DNA of 22,482 nucleotides from Flavobacteriales bacterium (lineage in GTDB: Bacteria; Bacteroidota; Bacteroidia; Flavobacteriales; PHOS-HE28), in NCBI GenBank assembly GCA_008016945.1, contig SSGN01000215.1, positions 1 through 22,482 of the forward strand. The letters are read 5' to 3'. Both the position numbers and the translations under genes were made by a program. Shown here piece by piece: positions 1-7,785 of this stretch. Numbering within the stretch: position 1 is the first letter of the stretch; the number at the start of each line of letters is the position of its first letter. The notes under the pieces were generated by a model. It searched no databases. It was not told the origin of the DNA and worked only from the letters and a program-made list of their open reading frames with translations.

Positions 1-977
1 ACTTCAGAAGAGCTCTGTTCATCGAAGATCTTCAACAGCTCATACTTTGCATTACGATTATGCCCTGTTTCTTCGATATCCCACCAGTTAGTGGAGGGGG
101 TGATTCCTTTCTGATCGGACAGAAAGGTCTTCTTCACTATGCGCGTTTCGGCATCAGAGAAAATGACCTCCTTTCGTTCAATCATTTCTGCCATCCGTTC
201 GCTGCTCCACCGCCAACCATTCTTGGGCGGTTCGATCTTATTGCCGTTTGGGGTAGTCAGGACATACCGAAGGTTCGCTCGTGGATTCGGAGATGAGACG
301 TTTCCCGCAAACCAAGACCCTCTTGGGTCATTGTCGGGGTTCTTGTAATGGGCATTGTCATCCTCGGTCCTGGTTAATCGATTGGGCTGCCACTCCTTCG
401 ACTTAGCGTATACCAATGTGTGATTGTGGTCTACAGAAAAGGTCTTGGCATCGTTGTTCGAAGCGTCAGACGACCTCCAAATGACATCCCCAATGAAATG
501 ACCAGAACCAAATATCTCATCCATGATGAGCTTCAGATTTGCTTGCTCGTTATCATCCATCGACACCCAGATCGACCCATCCTCCGCCAGCAGCTTATGC
601 AGCAGCACTAAGCGTGGGTACATCATGCACAGCCACTTGTCGTGTCGGCTCAGGTCCTCGCCCTCCTTGCCCACCACTTCGCCCAGCCATTTCTTGATGC
701 GGGGGTCGTTCACATTGTCGTTGTACACCCAGCCTTCGTTGCCGGTGTTGTAGGGCGGGTCGATGTAGATGCACTTCACCTTGCCCTCGTACTGGGGCAG
801 CAGGCTCTTGAGGGCTTCGAGGTTATCGCCTTGGATGATGCGGTTGCCGCTGCCGGTGGCCTCCTGGCACTTCCCGGTGTCGGCATCGAACCCATAGCCG
901 TGCTCCAGCACCTTGTAGGGCACCTCGCGGTGGTGGTTGATCACTTTGTCCTTTCCGATCCAGTGGAGGGTGGGCAT
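1..977 (-). CDS. Type III-like site-specific DNA (adenine-N6) methyltransferase, N-terminal part, cut by window edge
   Basis: Read on the minus strand from an ATG at 977 the frame stays open for 325 residues to the window edge, so the C-terminus is missing. The start (MPTLHWIGKDKVINHH) is the usual N-terminus of Mod-like beta-class methyltransferases. The catalytic motif DPPY is at residues 73-76, followed by NTGN. A conserved stretch with DGSIWVSMDDNE (about 132-143) and IFGSGHFIGDVIW (about 155-167) follows, as in Mod subunits of type III restriction-modification systems. In this class DPPY precedes the SAM-binding FxGxG motif, which would lie beyond the left edge. The role is transfer of methyl from SAM to adenine in a specific DNA site; a Res subunit would be expected downstream, outside the window. 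From about 540 to 1 the DNA is clearly AT-richer than from 977 to 540. The alternative is an orphan methyltransferase. Confidence 0.9.
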   Translation of the reverse strand, partial: MPTLHWIGKDKVINHHREVPYKVLEHGYGFDADTGKCQEATGSGNRIIQGDNLEALKSLLPQYEGKVKCIYIDPPYNTGNEGWVYNDNVNDPRIKKWLGEVVGKEGEDLSRHDKWLCMMYPRLVLLHKLLAEDGSIWVSMDDNEQANLKLIMDEIFGSGHFIGDVIWRSSDASNNDAKTFSVDHNHTLVYAKSKEWQPNRLTRTEDDNAHYKNPDNDPRGSWFAGNVSSPNPRANLRYVLTTPNGNKIEPPKNGWRWSSERMAEMIERKEVIFSDAETRIVKKTFLSDQKGITPSTNWWDIEETGHNRNAKYELLKIFDEQSSSE

Positions 978-993
978 GGGTGCGAAGATGGGG

Positions 994-1017
994 CATGGCG
1001 CACAAGTGGGCGCCATG
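994..1017. repeat. Inverted repeat just upstream of the methyltransferase start
   Basis: CATGGCGC (994-1001) and GCGCCATG (1010-1017) form a perfect 8-bp stem with an 8-nt loop. It lies 17 nt upstream of the methyltransferase ATG, in the divergent gap between methyltransferase and helicase. It could be an operator or a leader hairpin; the sequence alone does not decide. I see no gene in 978-1246. Confidence 0.35.
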
Positions 1018-1159
1018 GCCTGGGCATCCGCCGGGCGCCCCCCTCACCCTGGGCCCGCCGTTCGGCGCGCACGAGGGGGACAGGGTCGCCGCACGCTGGG
1101 CCTGCTGTTCCGGCACATCCTCCGTACTGGCGGTAGAAATAGGACGCGGTAGCCTTGTA

Positions 1160-1191
1160 TTCGCCCCCCCACCCCAGAACCCGTACCTTCG
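1160..1191 (+). promoter_or_regulatory. Candidate promoter of the DEAD-box helicase
   Basis: TACCTTCG at 1184-1191 resembles the Bacteroidota -7 box TAnnTTTG, with TTCG at 1160-1163 in the -33 position (20-nt spacer). It ends 55 nt before the helicase ATG. The spacer contains a run of seven C (1164-1170). Confidence 0.45.
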
Positions 1192-1246
1192 CGGCCGTTC
1201 TGCGCCACGTGGGCGCTTCGACCACCTTTCCCCTTCCCCTTCCCCC

Positions 1247-3151
1247 ATGTCTTCCTTCGAAGCGCTCGGCCTCCGCGCCGAAACCCTCCGTTCCCTGGCC
1301 GATATCGGCTTCACCACGCCTACTCCCGTGCAGGAGCAGGCCATTCCCCTCCTGCTCCGGTCGGAGAAGGATGTGGTGGCCCTGGCCCAGACCGGCACCG
1401 GCAAGACCGCCGCCTTCGGCCTGCCCATGCTCGAGTACCTCGACCCGCAGGACCGCACCATCCAAAGCTTAGTGCTGGCGCCCACGCGCGAGCTGTGCGT
1501 GCAGATCGCCAAGGACCTGGAGCGTTTCTCCGCCCACCTGAAGGGCACCCGTATCGTGGCGGTGTACGGCGGCGCCAGCATCCGCGACCAGATCCGCGAC
1601 ATCCAGCGCGGCGCACAGATCATCGTGGCCACGCCCGGCCGCCTACTGGACCTGATCGGCCGCGAGGTGTTGGACCTGAGCACCGTGGACGTGGTGGTGC
1701 TGGACGAAGCCGATGAGATGCTGAACATGGGCTTCCAGGAGGACCTCACCGAGATCCTGGAGAAGACCCCCGAGGACAAACGCACCTGGCTCTTCAGCGC
1801 CACCATGAGCAGCGAGGTGCGCCGTATCGCCAAACGCTACATGCGCGCGTTCGAAGAGGTGGCCGTGGGGCCCGTGAACAGCGCTGCGGCGGCCATCCAG
1901 CATCAATACGCGGTGGTGCAGAGCAAGGACCGCTATGCCGCGTTGAAGCGGTTCATCGATGCGGACCCCGAGCTGTTCGGGATCGTGTTCTGCCGCACCA
2001 AGCACGAAACGCAGGACCTGGCCACCGCACTGGTGAAGGACGGCTACAACGCCGACGCCATCCACGGCGACCTTTCGCAGGCGCAGCGCGACCATGTGAT
2101 GGGCCGCTACCGTGCCCGCACGATCCGCCTGCTGATCGCCACCGATGTGGCGGCGCGCGGGATCGATGTGAAGGACGTGACCCACGTGTTCCACTTCGAC
2201 CTGCCCGGCGAGGCGGAGAACTACACCCACCGCAGCGGTCGTACGGGGCGCGCGGGGCGTGCGGGGATCTCGCTCAGCATCATCGGTGTGCGCGACATGA
2301 ACAAGATCCGCCAGCTGGAACGGGTACTGAAGACCCACTTCACCTATGTGCGTGTGCCCGGCGGCGCCGAGATCGTGAAGCAGCAGGTGAAGGCCTACAT
2401 GCACCGCCTGAAGAGCGTGGAGGTGGACACCGAGAGCCTGGAGGACCTGTTGCCCGAGGCGCGTGCTGAGCTCAACGGCTTCACCAAGGAGGAGCTCATC
2501 GACCGGTTCATGAGCCATGCCTTCAACCGGATCATCGACCAGCACCGCAACGCGTTCGACATGAACGTGGACATGAGCCGCAAGGACCACAGCGCCCGCG
2601 CGGAACGCCCTTCATCCCTGGAGCGCTTCAGCACCGGCCGCCAGATGTTCATCAACCTGGGCACGGCCGATGGCTTCGACAAAGGCAAGATGCTGGGCTA
2701 CATCTGCGGGATCAGTGGCATCAGCGGCGAGTTCATCGGGCGCATGCTGATCAAGGACGTGTACTCCTTCGTGGACATCGAGCCCGACCACTTCGAGCAG
2801 GTGCTGAACGCCTTCAATAACGCCAACTACAAGGGCCGCAGTGTGCGTGTGGATGCAGCGGCCGGCGGAAGCAAGGGCGGTGAGCCAAGACCCAGCAGCG
2901 GCGGCTATCGCGGTGGCGGTGGCGGTGGTTACAAAGGCGGCGGTGGCGGATACCGTGGTGGGCAGGATCGTGGCGGATACCAGGGCGGTGGTGCGCGCGG
3001 TGGCGACCAGGGCGGCTATCGTCCGGACCGCAGTGCCGGTGGTGGCCACCCAGGCAACCGTGATGACCGTGGCGGTGCGCGCAGCTTCCCCAAGAAGGAA
3101 GGTTACTACGAACCCAAGCCGAAGTTCCCGAAGAAGGAACGCAAAGGCTGA
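1247..3151 (+). CDS. DEAD-box ATP-dependent RNA helicase with DbpA-like RNA-binding domain and RGG tail
   Basis: A 634-residue protein from the ATG at 1247; the frame is open further upstream (to 980), but homologues begin with a sequence like MSSFEALGL and a promoter-like box lies at 1184. Helicase core motifs in order: Q motif (Q29), motif I AQTGTGKT (47-54), PTREL (79-83), DEAD (153-156), SAT (184-186), and HRSGRTGRAGR (328-338). Residues about 465-537 fit the DbpA/CsdA-type RRM-like domain that binds structured RNA. Residues about 540-612 are GGY/RGG repeats, followed by a lysine-rich end. Such proteins unwind short RNA duplexes in ribosome assembly, cold adaptation and mRNA turnover in the cytoplasm. 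The architecture matches DeaD/CsdA-type helicases, but I cannot tell which paralogue this is. The gene appears monocistronic. Confidence 0.95.
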   Translation: MSSFEALGLRAETLRSLADIGFTTPTPVQEQAIPLLLRSEKDVVALAQTGTGKTAAFGLPMLEYLDPQDRTIQSLVLAPTRELCVQIAKDLERFSAHLKGTRIVAVYGGASIRDQIRDIQRGAQIIVATPGRLLDLIGREVLDLSTVDVVVLDEADEMLNMGFQEDLTEILEKTPEDKRTWLFSATMSSEVRRIAKRYMRAFEEVAVGPVNSAAAAIQHQYAVVQSKDRYAALKRFIDADPELFGIVFCRTKHETQDLATALVKDGYNADAIHGDLSQAQRDHVMGRYRARTIRLLIATDVAARGIDVKDVTHVFHFDLPGEAENYTHRSGRTGRAGRAGISLSIIGVRDMNKIRQLERVLKTHFTYVRVPGGAEIVKQQVKAYMHRLKSVEVDTESLEDLLPEARAELNGFTKEELIDRFMSHAFNRIIDQHRNAFDMNVDMSRKDHSARAERPSSLERFSTGRQMFINLGTADGFDKGKMLGYICGISGISGEFIGRMLIKDVYSFVDIEPDHFEQVLNAFNNANYKGRSVRVDAAAGGSKGGEPRPSSGGYRGGGGGGYKGGGGGYRGGQDRGGYQGGGARGGDQGGYRPDRSAGGGHPGNRDDRGGARSFPKKEGYYEPKPKFPKKERKG

Positions 3152-3214
3152 CCCCCGCTTCGCTACGCTCGCCATGACCGGCGATGGTCCACATGGTCCG
3201 GGAATTGAACGTAT

Positions 3215-3261
3215 ATGAACGTGAACAGAACATCCTGTCGCCAAGGCGTACCCACGTTCAT
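3215..3261. repeat. 9-bp inverted repeat between helicase and HEAT-like gene
   Basis: ATGAACGTG (3215-3223) and CACGTTCAT (3253-3261) are perfect inverted copies around a 29-nt loop, and GAACGT also occurs once more at 3207-3212. The position, 64 nt after the helicase stop and 49 nt before the next start, suits either a terminator/processing hairpin or a regulator site. Confidence 0.35.
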
Positions 3262-3309
3262 GCCCTTCCATTCGCGGTTGGATCGGATGGAGCGCTGTTG
3301 CTATGACCC

Positions 3310-3837
3310 ATGGACATCCGTGCGCAACTATTGAAGGAGCACAGCCGCGCCAATGCGGAGGCCATCGCGGACTTCGTGGGCGATGATGCGGAGCGGTTCG
3401 CGGAGTTGATGGGCCACCTGCTGAAGAACGAGGATCGTGTGGCACAACGCGCCGCGTACAGCGCGACCATCGTGTGCGGGAGGCACCCGGAGCTGGCCAA
3501 GCCCTACGTGAAGCGCTTGCTCGATGTGCTCGACCGCCCCGTGCACGAAGCCGTGCAGCGGAGCAGCATCTGGATGATGCAGGAGTGCGAACTGCCGAAG
3601 GCGCTGCACGGCCGCATCACCGACGCGATGTTCCGGCGGATCGCCGACCCGCAGTACGCCATCGCCCAGCGTGCCTATGCCATCACCGTGGCGCTGCGCA
3701 TGGTGGGGCGCTATCCTGAACTGGCGGATGAATTCCGGCTGCTGCTGGAAGAGGCCCTGCGTGTGGACCCGGGGCCGGCGATCCGGTCGCGCGCGGCGAA
3801 GGCCCTGCGGGCGCTGCGGATGGAACCTGCGCCCTGA
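3310..3837 (+). CDS. Small HEAT-like helical-repeat protein, function unknown
   Basis: A 175-residue soluble protein from the ATG at 3310. It is almost entirely alpha-helical in pattern: pairs of amphipathic helices of about 30-40 residues (for example about 24-58, 62-92, 99-133 and 137-170) with conserved-looking turns such as RAAYSATIV, AVQRSSIWMM, QRAYAITVALRM and RSRAAKALRAL. This is the look of HEAT/ARM-type repeats, which usually act as protein-binding scaffolds. There is no signal peptide, membrane segment or catalytic motif. It follows the helicase on the same strand with a 158-nt gap holding an inverted repeat, so co-transcription is possible but not shown. The name HEAT-like comes from pattern only; the function is unknown. 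Confidence 0.8.
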   Translation: MDIRAQLLKEHSRANAEAIADFVGDDAERFAELMGHLLKNEDRVAQRAAYSATIVCGRHPELAKPYVKRLLDVLDRPVHEAVQRSSIWMMQECELPKALHGRITDAMFRRIADPQYAIAQRAYAITVALRMVGRYPELADEFRLLLEEALRVDPGPAIRSRAAKALRALRMEPAP

Positions 3838-3910
3838 GCCGTGACCGGTCCGGTAGAGGTGGTGAGCCCGTGGACCCGTGAGCGAGGCAACCTCAACGCC
3901 CTTGAACCGG

Positions 3911-3927
3911 TCATCACCCCGTGATGA
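3911..3927. terminator. Hairpin after the HEAT-like gene
   Basis: TCATCAC (3911-3917), loop CCC, GTGATGA (3921-3927): a perfect 7-bp stem 73 nt after the stop. It may be a terminator without a T-tract, or an operator for the next gene, whose candidate -7 box starts at 3953. Confidence 0.4.
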
Positions 3928-3952
3928 TCGATCTTGATCACCTTCCGGGTCA

Positions 3953-3960
3953 TACCTTGC
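3953..3960 (+). promoter_or_regulatory. Candidate -7 box for the first T9SS surface-protein gene
   Basis: TACCTTGC fits the TAnCTTnG-like box seen before several genes in this window. A TTG at 3934-3936 is at a slightly short distance (16 nt). The box lies about 100 nt before the ATG at 4062. Confidence 0.35.
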
Positions 3961-4061
3961 TGGCAGGGCCGCCTCAGCGGCTCTTTTTCCCGGCCCATCA
4001 CTTCCGCCCCTCCACCTCCACCCGGATCCCTTTCCTTTCGCCCCACCACCGCCCCAACGCC

Positions 4062-7000
4062 ATGCGCGCACTCTTCCTCTTCCTCTTCTTCGTATCGTTA
4101 ACGTGGGCCCACGCCCAACAGATCAGCATCACCGCAGGCTCGGCGACGAGCTGCTCCGGGGTGATCGAGGATTCCGGCGGGCCCAACGCCTCGTACGGGG
4201 ACAACGAGAACCACACCCTGACGATCTGCCCGGACGTTCCCGGCAACGTGATCTACCTCACCTGGTTCGTCTTCAACCTGAGCACCCAAGCCAGCCCCGG
4301 GAATCCGGCGGACAACCTCACCATCTACGACGGCGACAACACCAGCGCCACCAGCCTGGGCACGTACTCCGGAAGTGCCTTGCAGAACCTGGTGGTGAGC
4401 GGCACGGTCTTCAACACCACGGGGTGCCTGACCCTGGTGTTCCACTCGAACAATGCCGGCGTCGGCGATTTCGCCGCAGGCTTCCAGTGCACCGTGCCTT
4501 GCCTCAACCCCACCGCTGTGGCCACCATGCCCGAGGCGGTGCCCGCCCTGATCTGCCAAGGCGAATCGGTGACCTTCGATGGCTCCGCCTCCCAGGCGCA
4601 GGGCAGCTTCTTCATCACCCAATACCTGTGGGACTTCGACGATGGGACCGTGGACAGCACCAGCGGCCCGGTGGTATCGCACGTGTTCGACGACGATGGC
4701 GAACATGTGGTGCAACTCTATGTGACCGACGACAACGGCTGCCGCAACCTGAACCTGAACGACCTGCAGATCCTGGTGAGCACCACGCCCTCTTTCGCTC
4801 CCACGGACCCTGGACCGGAGATCTGTTTCGGAGAGACCGTCACCCTGTTCGGCGGTGCCCTACCCACCACGTGGACAGGCATCCCCGACGCCAACTTCGG
4901 GGGGGGCATCTTCCTCCCCGATGATGTGGGCCTGCCCTTCACCTCCACCCTCACCTTCGAGCAGTTCAACTTCGGACAGCAGGTGACCAACTTGTCGAAC
5001 ATCCAATCGATCTGCGTGGAGATGGAGCACACCTTCATGGGCGACCTGGTGCTTCAGGTGATCTGCCCCAATGGCCAGTCGATGATCTTCCACCAACAAG
5101 GCGGGGGTGGCACCTACCTGGGGTCGCCGAACGACACGGACAGCAACGACGATCCGGTCTTCGGCGAATGCTGGGAATACTGCTGGAGCCCCACGGCCAC
5201 CAACGGAACCTGGGTGGACAACGTGAACGCCGGCGGCAACACCACACCATCGGGCACCCCACAGAGCAATGCCTTGAACCCCGGTACCTACGCCCCGGTG
5301 GAATCCTTCAACAACCTGATCGGCTGTCCGCTGAACGGCGACTGGACCTACCAAAGCACCGATCTCTGGGCCGCCGATAACGGATTCATCTGCTCCTGGT
5401 CCATCCAGTTCGACCCCGCCATCATCCCCGATGTCACCACCTTCACCCCTTCGTTCGGACCGGACGCCGACTCCAGCGCATGGGTGGGCGGCACCACGCC
5501 GGACCTGATCTCCGCCAACGGCGATACCATCACCTTCACGGCCACGGCCCCCGGCACCTACCCCTTCCAATACGCCGTTACCGACAACTTCGGCTGCACC
5601 TACGACACCACGATCACCCTGACGGTGAACGACCCCTTCCTGTTGGACGCCGGCAACGATGTGGTGATCTGCAACGACTCCGTGCAGCTCGCCGCCACGG
5701 TGGTGGGGACCGGTGGCGTGGATTGCGCCTGGACGATCCAGATGAACGACAATGCCTTCGACGGCTGGAACGGCGCCAGCTTGTCCATTTCGGTGGATGG
5801 TGTGGCCACCACCTACACGCTGCCGTTCGGCGGTTCCGCCACACAGACCTTTCCGGTCACCGCCGGTGATGCGATCGTGCTGAACTACACGCCGGGTACG
5901 TGGGAGAGCGAGGTCTCGTACAGCCTGATCGACGATGAGGGTAACGAAGTGTTCGGGGCCGGGCCCTTCCCACCCACGGGGATGGTATGGTCCGGCACGG
6001 CCACCTGCGGAGGGTCGGAGGGCTTGGTGTGGTCGTGGACACCCGTGGATGGCCTTTCCGCCGCGAACGTGGCCGACCCCATGGTCTACACCACCAGCCC
6101 CACCCTGTACGTGGTTTCGGCCCACGTGATCGGCCATCCTGTGTGCAATGCCCAGGACAGCGTGTTCGTGGACATCGATCCGGGGCTGGATCCAGGCTCC
6201 GACTCGTTGGTGGTCCTTTGTGCCACACCGCCCTCCTATGCGTTGATCGACCTGCTCGGCGGCACCCCCGAGCCCGGTGGTACGTGGACCGATGCCGCGG
6301 GTAACCCCGTACCCGACCAGTTCGACCCCATGGTGGATCCCGCCGGCACGTACACCTACACCGTGGTGTCACCCCTGGGTTGCATCGGCACGGCCGATGT
6401 GGTGATCCAGATCCTGCCCGCCAGCGACCCCTCCTGCTGCGGCATCGTTGATGCCGGACCCGACTCCACCGTATGCATCCTCTCCTACGGCCTGCACGCC
6501 AGCATCGGCAACACCGGAACCGGTGCCTGGTCCGGCCCACCCGGATACACCTTCTCCGACCCCGCCGACCCATTCGCCACGGTGACCGCGCCAGACAGCG
6601 GACCCGCGATGTTCCACTGGACGGAGGACGATGGTGTGCTCTGCCACCTGACCGATAGCGTGACGATCACCTTCACCCGGCCGCTGCAAGCCACCACCAC
6701 CGTGACCGATGCCGTCTGCTTCGAGCAATGCGATGGCACCGCCTCCGTGAGCATGACCGGCGGCAACGGCCTGTTCCATTACCTCTGGAGCGATCCCGCA
6801 GTGGCGGATACGGCCGCGGCCAACACCCTCTGTGCCGGCGACCATGCGATCACCATCACCGACGAGAACGAATGCACCACCACCAGCGACTTCACCATCG
6901 GCCAGCCCCCGTTGTTGGAGATCGATAGTGTCACCCACGTGGAACCCTGGTGTTTCGGCGACTGCAACGGCACCATCACCATCCACGACACCGAAGCGGT

Positions 7001-7682
7001 GGCCTACAGCTTCGACGGCGGGCTTTCCTTCGGAACGGCCAGCACCTCCCCCGACACCTGTGCGGGCACCTATGCATTGCGCATACGCAACGCCGCTGGG
7101 TGTATCGGCACACTGGACCACACCCTTACCGAACCTCCGCCCGTAGTGGCCCAGTTCACCCACGGCCCGATCCCCGCCAATGTGAACGCCCCTACCATCC
7201 ACTTCACCAGCACCTCGCTCAACGCGGCCACCTGGTCATGGGACATCGCCGGGCTCGCCACTTCCACCGACGAACGCACCGCCTACACCTTCTCCAACAA
7301 GGAACCCGACCAATACGAAGTGTGCCTGGTGGCCCGTGATGGGCACGCCTGCCCGGACACCGTGTGCCACACGGTGATCATCGATGATGTGCTCTTCATC
7401 TATGTACCCAACGCGTTCACCCCCGATGGTGATGGGGACAACGACACTTGGTGTTCCGTGTTCAACATCCCCGACATCGCCAACTTCGAGCTGACCGTGT
7501 TCGACCGCTGGGGCGAAGTGATCCACTCCGCTTCCGACCCGAACATCGCGTGGGATGGCACCCTGAACAACGGCGGGGGCGCCATCCTGAAGCAGGATGT
7601 GTATCCGTACCGGTTGGTGTACCAGGTGAAGAGCACGGGTGCCACGCGTGAGTACCTGGGGCATGTGACCCTCTTGAAGTAA
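4062..7682 (+). CDS. Large secreted surface protein with CUB, PKD, P-like and SprB-like modules and T9SS type B sorting domain
   Basis: A 1206-residue protein from the ATG at 4062; the frame is open upstream to 3921, but only this start gives a signal peptide (MRALFLFLFFVSLTWAHA, cleaved about residue 19). Modules in order: CUB-like (about 31-147, four cysteines), PKD (about 158-240, with LWDFDDGTVD and a VVQLYVTDDNGC-like end), proprotein-convertase P-domain-like (about 295-450, with HTFMGDLVLQVICPNG and LNGDWTYQSTD), several Ig/PKD-like repeats, two SprB-like repeats (about 880-1040, CxxxCDGT ... AGDHAITITDENEC), another PKD-like segment, then a CHU_C / gliding-motility-associated domain at 1110-1206 (PNAFTPDGDGDND, LTVFDRWGEVI). 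The last module directs export by the T9SS and attachment to the outer surface. A likely adhesin or surface scaffold; no catalytic domain is seen. A G8 tract at 4899-4906 lies inside the frame. Confidence 0.93.
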   Translation: MRALFLFLFFVSLTWAHAQQISITAGSATSCSGVIEDSGGPNASYGDNENHTLTICPDVPGNVIYLTWFVFNLSTQASPGNPADNLTIYDGDNTSATSLGTYSGSALQNLVVSGTVFNTTGCLTLVFHSNNAGVGDFAAGFQCTVPCLNPTAVATMPEAVPALICQGESVTFDGSASQAQGSFFITQYLWDFDDGTVDSTSGPVVSHVFDDDGEHVVQLYVTDDNGCRNLNLNDLQILVSTTPSFAPTDPGPEICFGETVTLFGGALPTTWTGIPDANFGGGIFLPDDVGLPFTSTLTFEQFNFGQQVTNLSNIQSICVEMEHTFMGDLVLQVICPNGQSMIFHQQGGGGTYLGSPNDTDSNDDPVFGECWEYCWSPTATNGTWVDNVNAGGNTTPSGTPQSNALNPGTYAPVESFNNLIGCPLNGDWTYQSTDLWAADNGFICSWSIQFDPAIIPDVTTFTPSFGPDADSSAWVGGTTPDLISANGDTITFTATAPGTYPFQYAVTDNFGCTYDTTITLTVNDPFLLDAGNDVVICNDSVQLAATVVGTGGVDCAWTIQMNDNAFDGWNGASLSISVDGVATTYTLPFGGSATQTFPVTAGDAIVLNYTPGTWESEVSYSLIDDEGNEVFGAGPFPPTGMVWSGTATCGGSEGLVWSWTPVDGLSAANVADPMVYTTSPTLYVVSAHVIGHPVCNAQDSVFVDIDPGLDPGSDSLVVLCATPPSYALIDLLGGTPEPGGTWTDAAGNPVPDQFDPMVDPAGTYTYTVVSPLGCIGTADVVIQILPASDPSCCGIVDAGPDSTVCILSYGLHASIGNTGTGAWSGPPGYTFSDPADPFATVTAPDSGPAMFHWTEDDGVLCHLTDSVTITFTRPLQATTTVTDAVCFEQCDGTASVSMTGGNGLFHYLWSDPAVADTAAANTLCAGDHAITITDENECTTTSDFTIGQPPLLEIDSVTHVEPWCFGDCNGTITIHDTEAVAYSFDGGLSFGTASTSPDTCAGTYALRIRNAAGCIGTLDHTLTEPPPVVAQFTHGPIPANVNAPTIHFTSTSLNAATWSWDIAGLATSTDERTAYTFSNKEPDQYEVCLVARDGHACPDTVCHTVIIDDVLFIYVPNAFTPDGDGDNDTWCSVFNIPDIANFELTVFDRWGEVIHSASDPNIAWDGTLNNGGGAILKQDVYPYRLVYQVKSTGATREYLGHVTLLK

Positions 7683-7744
7683 GGACTTCCACGCCATCCC
7701 GGGCATCCTCCTGACCCACCGGATGATATGCCGTGCCTACCAGC

Positions 7745-7780
7745 TATCTTGGACTTCCGGTCCTGAATAGCGAAATTCAG
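7745..7780 (+). promoter_or_regulatory. Candidate -7 box and leader hairpin of the second T9SS gene
   Basis: TATCTTGG (7745-7752) resembles the -7 box. Just downstream, CTGAAT (7763-7768) and ATTCAG (7775-7780) form a 6-bp stem ending 5 nt before the ATG at 7786, where it could hinder translation initiation. GGACTTCC occurs at 7752-7759 and also right after the previous stop (7683-7690). Confidence 0.35.
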
Positions 7781-7785
7781 CCTTG

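Noticed and set aside
980..1246. 89-residue N-terminal extension of the helicase frame
   Set aside because: No homologous N-terminal segment is recognisable, the sequence is low-complexity, and the promoter-like box at 1184 lies within it.
823..1833. 336-residue minus-strand frame across methyltransferase start and helicase
   Set aside because: Serine/arginine-rich shadow; the methyltransferase is in another frame and its N-terminus fits the family exactly.
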